DNA from: Sclerotinia nivalis
Taxonomy: Eukaryota; Ascomycota; Leotiomycetes; Helotiales; Sclerotiniaceae
Direction of reading: 5' to 3'
Assembly: GCA_029531795.1 (NCBI GenBank)
Contig: JAPEIS010000018.1
Span: 1 to 64,000, forward strand
Length of the DNA stretch: 64,000 nt
Each line of letters opens with the position of its first letter. Position 1 is the stretch's first letter. Shown piece by piece: positions 20,522-30,511 of this stretch. The notes beneath the pieces were generated by a model. It was not told the origin of the DNA and made no database searches. It saw nothing but the letters and a program-made list of their open reading frames with translations. The position numbers and the translations under genes are program-made.

Positions 20522-22084
20522 ATGCTTTCTCCCTTCAGATTAGCCAGCAGGCAAGCAATTACTCGTGGTGTTGCTTCCAGAAGTAGCATTGCCATCAGAC
20601 AAGCTTCCACCTGGGCTGATGTACCACAAGGTCCTCCAGTATGTATTTCTTCAATGGCACAACTTTAGAGACTCTAGGCTAATTTGTTACAGGATGTAAG
20701 TCATTGAATCTTCCCATTCGATAGAGGGCTAGTTTTCTAATTGTGCGATTGTTTGTGTGCAGGCCATCCTAGGTATGAGTCAAGAATTGGATTATTGGTC
20801 TGACTTGAAATCTGACAAAAAATAGGTATTACCGAGGCCTTCAAGGCAGATAGCTTCAAGGAGAAGATCAACTTGGGTTTGTCATACTGGATTGCCCTCA
20901 ATGGAGTGACACTAACTTTATTCTAGGTGTCGGCGCATATAGAGATGATGCAGGCCAACCCTACGTCCTTCCCTCCGTCCGAACCGCAGAAGACAAGGTC
21001 GTTAAAGCAAAACTCAACAAAGAATATGCTGGTATTACCGGTGTTCCAGAATTTACCAAAGCAGCTGCTGTCCTTGCATACGGTGAAGGATCAAGTGCTC
21101 TCGACCGTCTAGTCATCACACAATCCATCTCCGGAACTGGAGCTCTCCGAATTGGAGGTGCCTTCCTTCAACGATTTTACCCTGGCGCAAAGAAAATCTA
21201 CATCCCAAACCCATCATGGGCAAACCATGCTGCCGTCTTCAAGGACTCGGGTCTCGAGGTTGAGAAATACAGATACTATAACAAGGATACCATTGGTCTC
21301 GATTTCGAGGGTATGATTGCAGACATTAAGGCTGCTCCAAAGGGAAGCGCTTTCTTGCTCCACGCATGTGCGCACAACCCAACTGGTGTAGACCCAACTG
21401 TTGAGCAATGGAAGGAGATTAGCGAAGTTGTCAAGGCTGGTGGACACTATGCTTTCTTCGATATGGCCTACCAAGGTTTTGCTTCTGGTGATACCGACAA
21501 GGATGCTTTCCCTATCCGTCACTTCATCCAGGAAGGTCACAACCCATGTCTCGCCCAATCTTTCGCCAAGAACATGGGATTGTATGGTGAGCGTGTCGGA
21601 GCATTCTCCGTTGTCTGCGCCGATGCCGACGAGAAGAAGCGTGTCGATTCTCAAATCAAGATTCTCGTTCGTCCTCTCTACTCCAACCCTCCCGTTCACG
21701 GTGCCCGTATCGCTTCTGCAATCCTCAACGACAAGGCTTTGAACAAGCAATGGCTCGGTGAGGTCAAGGGAATGGCTGATCGTATCATCACTATGAGGGC
21801 TTTGTTGAAGAAGGAACTCGAGAGCTTGGGCTCAAAGCATGATTGGTCTCACATCACTAGCCAAATTGGCATGTTCGCATACACTGGTTTGACTCCTGAG
21901 CAAATGGATAAATTGGCTAAGGAGGTAAGTTTTGTTCCACATTATTAGGATAGAAATCGTCTTTTGCTAATCATGATTTCAGCACTCCGTATATGCTACC
22001 AAGGATGGTAGAATCTCGGTCGCAGGTATCACTACAGCAAATGTTAAGAGATTGGCCGCTGCCATTCATGCTGTTAAGCCATAG
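20522..22084 (+). CDS. AAT1: Mitochondrial aspartate aminotransferase
   Basis: This PLP enzyme interconverts aspartate and oxaloacetate with glutamate/2-oxoglutarate (malate-aspartate shuttle). The exons are 20522-20638, 20693-20695, 20763-20772, 20826-20876, 20927-21924 and 21983-22084, in total 1281 bases for 426 residues. The N-terminus is Arg/Ser-rich without acidic residues ([16 protein letters not shown]), a mitochondrial targeting signal. The family blocks [30 protein letters not shown] and the PLP-lysine motif [14 protein letters not shown] (Lys at about 275) are present. The second exon is only three bases (GAT) and supplies the Asp of PPDAILG; the third is ten bases. All introns have GT-AG ends. 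Skipping the 3-base exon would keep frame but lose that Asp. Confidence 0.95.
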
Positions 22085-22481
22085 ATGGGTTATGTAATTA
22101 CAATTGCGAAATTTGAAATAGCATGGCATGATAGACAAGATCTTTCTTGAAATTATTTTTAGAGGCGAGTCCCGCGAAATAGGCGCAATATATACCATCA
22201 AAAGAAAGAAAAAATCTTCCCTCTAAAAAATGCGCCGCTGTGCTGCTCTTTTTACTGGGTTTTCAACTCGTCTGTCTAATGATAATGTTCCCGAGTCCTA
22301 CACTTGAGTTCCAGATTCTCTCATCCCATCTAAATCAACCCTCCTATTTCCTCTAACTCTAGCAACACAACGCCGACTCTCGTCTAATCTGTCCAAGTCA
22401 TAGCTTCATCCCGTTCTTTTGTAAACATCGTAATCGTAAAATCGTAAAGCCATCCCTCTCTTTCCATATATATCCATTCAT
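22085..22481. other. Convergent 3' spacer
   Basis: These 397 bases lie between the stops of the aminotransferase (plus) and the unknown coiled-coil gene (minus). They are expected to hold both 3' UTRs. Nothing else is seen. Confidence 0.5.
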
Positions 22482-23572
22482 TCAACTCCCCCTCAACCTC
22501 TCCACATCCCTCTTCACCTCCTCCATTTCCAACCTCAACTCCCCAAACACCCTCGTAATCTCCCTCATTTGCCTCTCTTTCCGATCATCTTCCCTCCCTA
22601 CCCCATATCCCCATAAATCCCTCTCCTTTAACTTAACCCTCTCCTTCAACCTCTCTCTCCCCCCGCGTAACTCCCGCATATAATTTTGAAGCGCCTCGAT
22701 TGTCCGCTCATCATAGATAATTTTCTCTCCTTGTAGATATTTAAGTTGTAGCTCGTGGGAGATAGTCCGGGATTGAAGGGAAAGAAGAGAGATTTTTGTG
22801 GTGGTGTGACGGGTCAAAGGACCGTGTTTTGATCGCTCGAGAAGCTGGATGATGAGGACTGTGGCCTGATGGTAGAGTTTGAGGAGTTGGGTTGTGGTGT
22901 TGACGACGCTGGTGCGGGAGAGGGCGAGGTTGTGGGATTGCGTTGTGAGAGAGGATTGGAGGGATAGGACGCTGGGGAGGAGGGTGGGGATTTGGCGGTG
23001 CAGAAAGGAGGAGTTGGTTGTAGGGGTGAGAATGCGCGAGAGGGAAAGAGCGGTATTATGGAGGTTGGTACTGAGGAGGGTACTGAGTTGGGGGAGGTGC
23101 GTGGGGAGGGAATGGTATATCGGTGTAGATTCGAGTAATGTGGTATCGGTTTTGGAGATGGAGTTTGAGGTGAGGGAAAGTTTTGCCGTGAGGAGGATGA
23201 TCAATTCGATGAGTTCGTCTGGCAGCTCTGCGGCTTTTCTTGGGGGCGCGGCTTGCGAAGTTCGGGTTCGAGGTTTGGCGGGGATTGGAGGTGGTGGTGA
23301 GAGGTCGAGGGAGGATAGAGAGGATATTAGAATCTGCGATTTCGCGGCTTCTATTCTGGCGGTTTTCAATGTCTAGGAGGGTATATTAGTGATTGTAGAA
23401 GATATCAGCGTGGGAGGGATATAGCTACAGCGGAAACAGTGTCCCGCTCTTTTTGAGCAGGATGAATTTTGGTAGATCCATTAGGATTAAGAATATTAGT
23501 TGAAAGTTTCTTATACAGATCTGCAAACTTGGGATTACTCTGTAAAACCGCTTCCTCGACCGGAGGTAACAT
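22482..23572 (-). CDS. Conserved fungal protein of unknown function, helical
   Basis: The exons on the minus strand are 23572-23429 and 23372-22482, with a 56-base intron, giving about 344 residues. The N-terminus MLPPVEEAVLQSNPKFADLY is followed by KLSTNILNPNGSTK and KERDTVSA. The middle is rich in Leu, Ser and Thr (LPTHLPQLSTLLSTNL). The last 120 residues form a long charged helix or coiled coil (ERTIEALQNYMRELRGGRER, then MEEVKRDVERL). I remember similar proteins as uncharacterised in other ascomycetes. The helical make-up would suit a microtubule or kinetochore-type structural subunit, but this is a guess. No membrane span or catalytic motif is seen. Confidence 0.75.
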
Positions 23573-26322
23573 TTCGTTGCTTGCACTGAAGCTGGATGTT
23601 CAATTGAACCAGACGATATTCTGCCGACACCACACCACCCCAAAAGTTTTGTTGCACGTCTGTGACCAAAATCAATTTCTGCAAATTGGGGAAAAGTAGA
23701 AATTTTATTGCAGATTTGGAATTGGGGAGAGTCCAGAAACTCTTAACAAAAACCGTTTCGGGGAATTTGGGAGAATGGTTGTTGAGTTTTTTGTTTACTT
23801 TGACAAGGCTGATGGTGAGCTTGCAAGTGAATAGCTGTCTGCCGAGGCTGATGAGTACTTAAATAGGTTAGATCATTAATTACTACTGATTTCTGACTTT
23901 TCTGTCACATTCAACAAAACCACCGAAACCTCCTCACTTGGAGCTGAGGCACACTGCTTGGTATATCAAATCAAGTAGAAAACGCATTCTCCTTGTTACT
24001 TCCCATATTTCAACTAGTATATCCAAACTCAAGCAGCCTTTCCTCTATTCAGCACTTTTCCTCATGCCCCTAAACTTCAGCCCAAATTTGATTAAAGCCT
24101 TCAATATTTGACAAACTTTGAATTCTGAAAGTTCAGTATAAATTTATCAGATGGCAATTAATATCAAAAAAGTCGTCACATTCTCTGGCGGTAAGATTCT
24201 GGATTCTTCCATTCTATGTAATGGCCCGATCTTAAAGGACCACTGAAGCATAGCAATATCACCTTCTTGCATATTCCTCATGCCAGTGGCCTTCTACCTA
24301 GGATTGATACTTATCTTGACTCAGACTGTGATGAGTGTGAGGGCAAAGCTTCTATTTTGAAATGGACTCGGTTGTGGGTAGACGAGTATTCGCTAAAAGA
24401 AATGAACTTATGGACCATATTAACAGAGGATCGTCCGGCTGGTTTCGCAGAACTAAGTGTTCGATCAATGACTACTAATCTCTCCTAAAGAAAGATCTTT
24501 CTTACACAGACTCATGCGCCATATAAGAGCCATGAAAGAAGTTGATGACTTCGAACAAAAAATGCCGGGCTTGCTGAGCCCAGCGATTTGTGAAGTTTCT
24601 GGCAGCAATGATACAAGGCAGTCACGCGACCAATGATTGCTTCTGGGAAGGAAGTTACGAAACTAGTGGGTGATTCTGAAGGGCGCTCCGCGACTATGGC
24701 AAAAAGGTACTGCTGGGTCATGATTATCTCGTCTGCTATTTGCAATTGGGATATGTGTGGTCATTAAGGATAATTTCGATGTTTGGAATAATCAGTGATT
24801 TTTGCTGGAACTACGTCCGTTTTGGGGGTTTGAGGGATTCTTTTATGTATGGCATATTCTTGGATATTGTAGATGTTCTTTTGATAAAGGTCCCTTTTAC
24901 GGGATATTGTTCACACTGATACAATTTAGCCCATTCAATATCACTCAGTATGCGTGAAAATTTAAAATATTCCGTGGAAATTAAATGTGTCTGTGTGTAC
25001 AAACTCAGAAATCAACTTGATGTTTGACAAACAATGTCCGTATGAGAGAGAGTGTGTGTGTTTGTGTGAGAGACGCTGTTTGGGAGAGGTTTCCCATCAT
25101 TTACCTTTATATCATTGTGACTTCAATTCCCCCATGTCTACTTCCTTACTTCTTCTATATTTGTGTCAATTTGTTCTTTGCTCTTGGTTGAATATGTGTC
25201 ACAGATATTCGTTCCAGTTCTTTAAATACGTACACTAACAAGCCACTGTTTTAAGTTTCTTTTTGCTTTCGGGTTCCTCGCTGCTCAGCAGCTCTAAAGA
25301 CGCTGCTTGGCCGCACTGTGAAGAGCAGGCCTACAATCACTTCGCCAATGGAATATGTATCAGCACGCAAGATATGTATGTCGAAAACATGGCTGATCAA
25401 GGCCCGGGGCTTCCGGGAATGAGGAGGAGAAAGGACTGAGCGTTCACCTCCGCGGGGAAAGCCGTGATGCGAGGCTCAATTTTAATTACCAGCTACTATC
25501 ACTTCCATTTCAGCCATACAGCCAGATCAAAGGAAGTGGAATGAATCACTAGGGTTCCAGACCGATGAAATGAAGCACTAGAGACAACAGGTCTTGCCAA
25601 TGCAACGATCGGACATGGCGAAAACACTATATTAATGCTAATGCAAATAATAAATGGTATTTATGTACCTTCAAAGCGGCATAAAGTTGTGCCGCCAAGA
25701 ATTCCTTACTCATTTCAACGACAATAATAAACTTTTCAAGGATTACTATATTACTCTGCAACAACTCATTTGGAGGAGATCCTGTCAACTGGAAGCCTGG
25801 AGGAACTCCTCCACACATAAGCGCCCAAAAATAACTTCACACCTCATTCCAAGAAATGGGTGGCGAATTGATGAACTTCCGATTCGGAGTTTTCGAAAAG
25901 ACCAGAATCCTTCCGACTATCAATCTCCACAATCATGGAATTTGACCACAGATATCTGTGCTTTGAAACTGATCCGTTCGTCCGTTTGTCCCATTTTTAA
26001 AATCAATAGTTGCTGCATTTACAACGGCGAAGATGCTGCTGGGGTTGTGGGTGATCTTTTCTAGTTGATGGATGTCTGTGCTGTACGAGTACGTGAATAG
26101 AGCTGAGGCGGGACTACAAAAATATACTTTTTTGTACACTGTAATTAAACTTAGTTTCTTTGACTGTTTTCTTTTCTGTATATTTAATATTGAACTGATG
26201 GTCTTTGACAAGACATTTTGTATATTTTCTGCTGTTAATTCGTCGAGTGATAAATAATTATTTTGAACGATTCTGAGTTTTCATCTCATACTCTTCCTGG
26301 CTGTCACGCATTTCTAGTAAAA
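23573..26322. other. 2.7-kb gene-poor stretch
   Basis: No gene can be supported here. A frame at 24267-24488 with a possible first exon at 24151-24190 does not join in frame with the available splice sites. A 16-base match (ACTTAAATAGGTTAGA) at 23857-23872 is shared with the foldback repeat at 9398-9413. A short GA/GT-rich run lies at about 25038-25072. Confidence 0.45.
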
Positions 26323-27285
26323 ATGGATTACGATATCAAAACTCCCGTAGTGATACCAGGTAATATGATCAAGAGGAAAAGCCTCCCTCCACCAGAAATT
26401 AAAGAAAAGCCGTCTATAGCATTGTAAGCCGACTAGTTTTCATACAAGAATCACTTAAACTAACAAATACGAAGCCAATCCCCAGATTATGACCCAACCG
26501 AACCACCAGCCTATCTAATAAACCCCTATCCCGAAGAAAAAGACATCTGCGACACTGTCTCCATCATTCCAACCATCACATCCACTCCAACCATCACATC
26601 CACTCCCTCCACCCCCTCCACCCCCTCCTTCCCCCGCGATAGACTCGTCATCCCGACCAAAACCGATTCCCTAGCCTCCGGCTTCCCCTACCATCAACGT
26701 CTCTACGATTACCGCGTCACACACGATGAATGGCATATCTTCACCAATGAGATTGTCAGAGCCGCAAGTCTAAGCTTAACGGAAGATTGGGCCGCCTGGA
26801 CTGCAGGTATCTCTACCGGTGTACTTAGCACCGGACTTCTAGTATTCGGGGGTCCTGTTGCGGGATATTATACGGGGCGCTCGGTGCATAGAAAAAAAGT
26901 ACTTGACAAAGTTAAAGATGGGTTAATGCATGAAGGAAGTCTTAGATCTACACTTCATAAATGGAATGAGCAGACGTTTCGTGATAAGGGGTTTCAGGCG
27001 TGGTTGGAACTACCGATTGTGAAAGGGGAAGTGAATGGAGAGGAGGAGGAGGAGGAGCAAAAGAAGAAAAAGAAGAGCAGGAAGGAGAGGAAACTGAAGG
27101 AGAAGGAAAGGAGAAGGTTTAGGATTATTATTCTTTCGAATAATGCGCCCATGGGTATGGGTATGATGATGGGTGATCAGCAGTCGACTTGGAGTTTGGT
27201 ACGAACGGACTCGATACAGCAGAGTGGGATTGTGGAGGCACCTGATACTGAATGTAGACATCTGGGGCTGGCAGAGCTTGCATAG
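26323..27285 (+). CDS. Unknown protein with a glycine-rich hydrophobic segment
   Basis: Exon 1 (26323-26359) and exon 2 (26486-27285) join in frame across a 126-base intron (GTAATA donor) to give about 278 residues. A later GT at about 26425 would break the frame, so the earlier donor is preferred. Order: a Pro/Thr-rich N-terminal third with SIIPTITSTPT repeats, a conserved-looking block FPYHQRLYDYRVTHDEWHIF, and a Gly-rich hydrophobic hairpin (AGISTGVLSTGLLVFGGPVA) that may enter a membrane. A basic helix and a very charged Glu/Lys tract follow. I recall related uncharacterised fungal proteins with this arrangement but no assigned function. The exon 1 call is less certain than exon 2. Confidence 0.65.
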
Positions 27286-27751
27286 CGGGCGAATTTCATG
27301 AGGTGCTTTGCTCATTTTGCGATGTTGGGGAGTTCATCGGATGGTAGAAGTTCTTTCTTGTTCACCTTCGTTGCAATACTTGCACAATGGATGAATTATA
27401 AGAAATGATTTTCTCATTTCCGCCTTTTGAAAGACGACTGCATGATAAAATCCTTTCTTATTCACCTAGATTGCGGGACAATAGGCAATTTTACTTTCAA
27501 GATTAGGGTTATCGACTCGCACTATATTCACCTGTACCTACCGCTTGCTCCTTCCGTATGGTCAACCTCTTTCTTTTGGGAGCTTAATTCACTTTCGCAT
27601 CTTTATACATAGTCATCAGGACTACGCATTCGCAAAAATCTCCTCTTCTTTACAACAACTTCCAAACTCTTCAGCTTTGGTAATATCTCACTTTCAGGAA
27701 CGAAATTTCGATATCTCAACATCTATCTTTAACCATAACAAATCTGACATC
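27286..27751. other. Upstream region of the RNA ligase gene
   Basis: These 466 bases lie between two genes on the same strand. The RNA ligase frame stays open upstream to about 27545 but contains no ATG there. It probably contains the promoter and 5' UTR. Confidence 0.45.
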
Positions 27752-29599
27752 ATGGAAACCAATAAGGACACACTCTATCCGAAAATATCCGGGAAACCAA
27801 AGAACCTGATGCTGGAGTTTAACAAGTATCAGAACAAGACGAAAGGTCGACGGGTTACCAGCATTTCGGTCACTGGAACAGTAAAACTCCACGGGACTCA
27901 TGCTGATTTACTCATTCACGCCGATGACACGATTCAACTGCAGTCCAGAAACACCGACCATTTAATTGCGGAAAAGGACACCACTGGCTTCGTGCCTTTT
28001 GCCCTTGCACTCAAGCCCCAAATCCTGGATTTGAAGAAGCAATTCCATTCTCGATTTTTGAAACTGAACCCGAAAGCCAGGGTACAAGAAGCTAATCCTA
28101 TGATTATTGCTGGGGAATTTATTGGGCCGAGGATTCAGAAAGATGTCGCCATCAGTGCATTGCCTCGGAAATGTTTTGTCATCATTTCTGTCTCGATCAA
28201 TAATGAATGGCAGCCAGATGAGCATTATGCCGATATTCACAACGAATCCGTCGGCATTTTCAATGTCTCTCGAGGAGGTTTTTTTCACGAGACGATTACT
28301 ATCAAGAATCCACAGCCAGCTTTTGAGAAGATGCAAGCACTAGCCGATGCTGTAGAAAAGGAATGTCCATTCGCCAAATCTTTCGGAATCATCGGGCTGG
28401 GCGAGGGCATTGTCTGGAAACCCGCCGCACCTCTTTGCCACGATGCGAAATATTGGTTGAAGCTAAAAGGACCAATTTCGATGGGGACTGTCGTGGCTGG
28501 ACCGGCTGCTAGAATACCGCGACGAAGCGGTTTTGTGACGCCCATTTTTTCAACAACTCCTTCTGCAAGCAGGGTTCCTCAAAAACAATCGGGCAACATG
28601 ATGTCATCAAAAAGTCCACATTTAAGACAGCCACTTTCCGAGTCAAACCTTGAATCATGGAAGATTAAGAATGCCGCAGCTGAATATCCGCAGAATGCGA
28701 AGCCTGGTCCGAGTATCGCTCCCATTGCATTGGCACCAGGGAAAGTCAATGTGGTTTCGTCAGAGAATTCAAGACTAAATCAAGGCGGCAGACCTGCACT
28801 AGTACTTGCGAAAGACGGACATCGGAGCCTAGAATGCCCCAAGAACATGGAAGGCTCTATATCCCCGGAGTTCAAGAAAGCCGAAGGAGCTGCCCCAGTT
28901 AGCCGAAAACTTATCGAGAGTACCAAATCGACACAATTAACGCCTGAGATGATCCAACGAGCAAGGTCAGAAATTATGAACCTTATCCAGAGCGGCGGGT
29001 CTGTGACATCACCAACGACACGTCATAAGGTCAACGAACTTACGCCGGAAGTTTCTAGCGCTGTTGAGAGTATTACCTCCTCGCCAGCCACGTCTGAGGG
29101 ATCCAATCGGGAACCACCGAAGAACGAAGACGAGATTCAAGCTGGTTGGCCGCTTCCATCGCTCTCTAAAGGGGTCAACGATGCAGAGCCAGAAAATGCA
29201 AAATCTACCCCCCTGTCACCGATTCTAGAGAAGTTTGACGAGATGTCATTGGAGATCGTTAAGCCGATTCATCTACCATTACAACTTAAGACAGTCGAGA
29301 TTCCAGGAGCAGCGGCAGCTATATCATTCGCGTATGAGGTAGTCCGGGACAGAAGACTGGAGCAAGCCTGGCAATTCCTTTGCGAGAAGCAGGTTCCAAG
29401 AGATAGGAACGGCGCAGTGGCTTTCTTAAAATGGTTGTATCACGACATTGCAGTTGAAGAAAAAGCAGAGATCGAGGAAATGGAGATCGATAGAAATCTC
29501 TTGAAGAAGGAGATTGAGGTAATCGGTAGAGAGTGGTATTTTGAGGAGCTATTATTTAAGGAGCATGATTGGAACTTTAATGTTGGGGCGGCGCTTTAA
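27752..29599 (+). CDS. RNA-ligase-domain protein (Rnl2-like nucleotidyltransferase fold)
   Basis: A single-exon gene of 615 residues. The N-terminal 240 residues carry the ordered motifs of the ATP-dependent RNA ligase family. These are motif I KLHG at 45-48 (Lys45 would take AMP), QSRN at 64-67, GEFIGP at 121-126 (motif III-like), EGIVWK at 218-223 (motif IV) and WLKLKG at 235-240 (motif V). The family seals or modifies RNA ends. The middle (about 250-510) is Ser/Pro-rich and probably unstructured. The last 80 residues are helical and acidic (FLKWLYHDIAVEEKAEIEEM). ATG 27752 is the first ATG of the frame. It lies 0.9 kb upstream of, and in the same direction as, a macrodomain gene. Biological substrate is unknown. 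Confidence 0.85.
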   Translation: METNKDTLYPKISGKPKNLMLEFNKYQNKTKGRRVTSISVTGTVKLHGTHADLLIHADDTIQLQSRNTDHLIAEKDTTGFVPFALALKPQILDLKKQFHSRFLKLNPKARVQEANPMIIAGEFIGPRIQKDVAISALPRKCFVIISVSINNEWQPDEHYADIHNESVGIFNVSRGGFFHETITIKNPQPAFEKMQALADAVEKECPFAKSFGIIGLGEGIVWKPAAPLCHDAKYWLKLKGPISMGTVVAGPAARIPRRSGFVTPIFSTTPSASRVPQKQSGNMMSSKSPHLRQPLSESNLESWKIKNAAAEYPQNAKPGPSIAPIALAPGKVNVVSSENSRLNQGGRPALVLAKDGHRSLECPKNMEGSISPEFKKAEGAAPVSRKLIESTKSTQLTPEMIQRARSEIMNLIQSGGSVTSPTTRHKVNELTPEVSSAVESITSSPATSEGSNREPPKNEDEIQAGWPLPSLSKGVNDAEPENAKSTPLSPILEKFDEMSLEIVKPIHLPLQLKTVEIPGAAAAISFAYEVVRDRRLEQAWQFLCEKQVPRDRNGAVAFLKWLYHDIAVEEKAEIEEMEIDRNLLKKEIEVIGREWYFEELLFKEHDWNFNVGAAL

Positions 29600-30511
29600 G
29601 TTTTTTTGATACCTCGAATTTTAGCATAATAGTGCGCAGTAACTTATTTATGAGCTTTGTTTGGAAAATATATTGCATACTAATACTAATACTTGATATT
29701 CTTCTGACGGCTTTTTATGAATGAATAATTGTGCACACAATTTTTGCATAAGTTCTTGTGCAGTGAAATAGTCAACAAATTCTGCCTGCCAGGAAGCGGT
29801 GAATAGAAACGTGACTCGCCAACACTTAAGGATTTGTTGCACATCTGAAAAACAGAGAAGTCTCCCACCTCGGTGAATTTAGCGCCAAATTTGAGAAAAT
29901 ACATCGACTGGGAATAAGGACTCTTTTCGGGGTTTATTTCCGGGAGTCATACATTCAATTTTCGAGAAATTGGTCTGTGCATATATTATCAACCTCTTCC
30001 ACCTTTCCGACTCCCACCTTTTCACCAGGTCATCTCAAATACAAAACTTTCGATATGTAAAGGATGTATCGAGATCTTGCTATTCGACACCATGAATCTA
30101 CATATCAGTGTAAAGCGTACTTCCTATTATATCTATTCTGCTTATAGGATTCGTCCTTTTCCGCGATGAACAGAGCTATCATCACTATCAACATCAATCA
30201 TACAAGGAGTTAGCCCGAGCAGTCGCACTGGCGATGAAAAATAATGCCTTTATACTTGTGGTGCTTAATACTTACCGATGCATTGTTCGTTTTCATGTCA
30301 ACAACAACTCGGGTACCTTTCTTTATCCTTAGCTCGGACCGCAAACGGTGTCCTTTCATTGCTTGTTCGTGTTTTTTCTTTACGATCTTGTCCTTGAAAG
30401 AAACCAATTCAATGTAGTTCCAAGTGGAAATTACGGTTACGGCAGAGTTACAGTTATCGAAGCTTCATGTGTACGATTTACGACTAGAAACCATATCAAA
30501 CCTCTTCCAAG
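29600..30511. other. Spacer between RNA ligase and macrodomain genes
   Basis: These 912 bases hold no supported gene. A 65-residue minus-strand frame at 30210-30407 has no ATG-based support or known features. The last few hundred bases should contain the macrodomain gene promoter. Confidence 0.45.

Noticed and set aside
24151..24488. Possible two-exon small gene (MAINIKKVV..., then a frame with HIPHASGLLPRID)
   Set aside because: The GTAAG donor leaves one base and no acceptor gives the needed two bases in the second frame; alternatives create stops. No homologue is recognised.
27545..27751. N-terminal extension of the RNA ligase frame
   Set aside because: The frame is open but has no ATG before 27752, and the added residues do not look like the ligase family.
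30210..30407. Minus-strand 65-residue frame between RNA ligase and macrodomain genes
   Set aside because: It is short and basic, with no family feature and no splice or promoter context.
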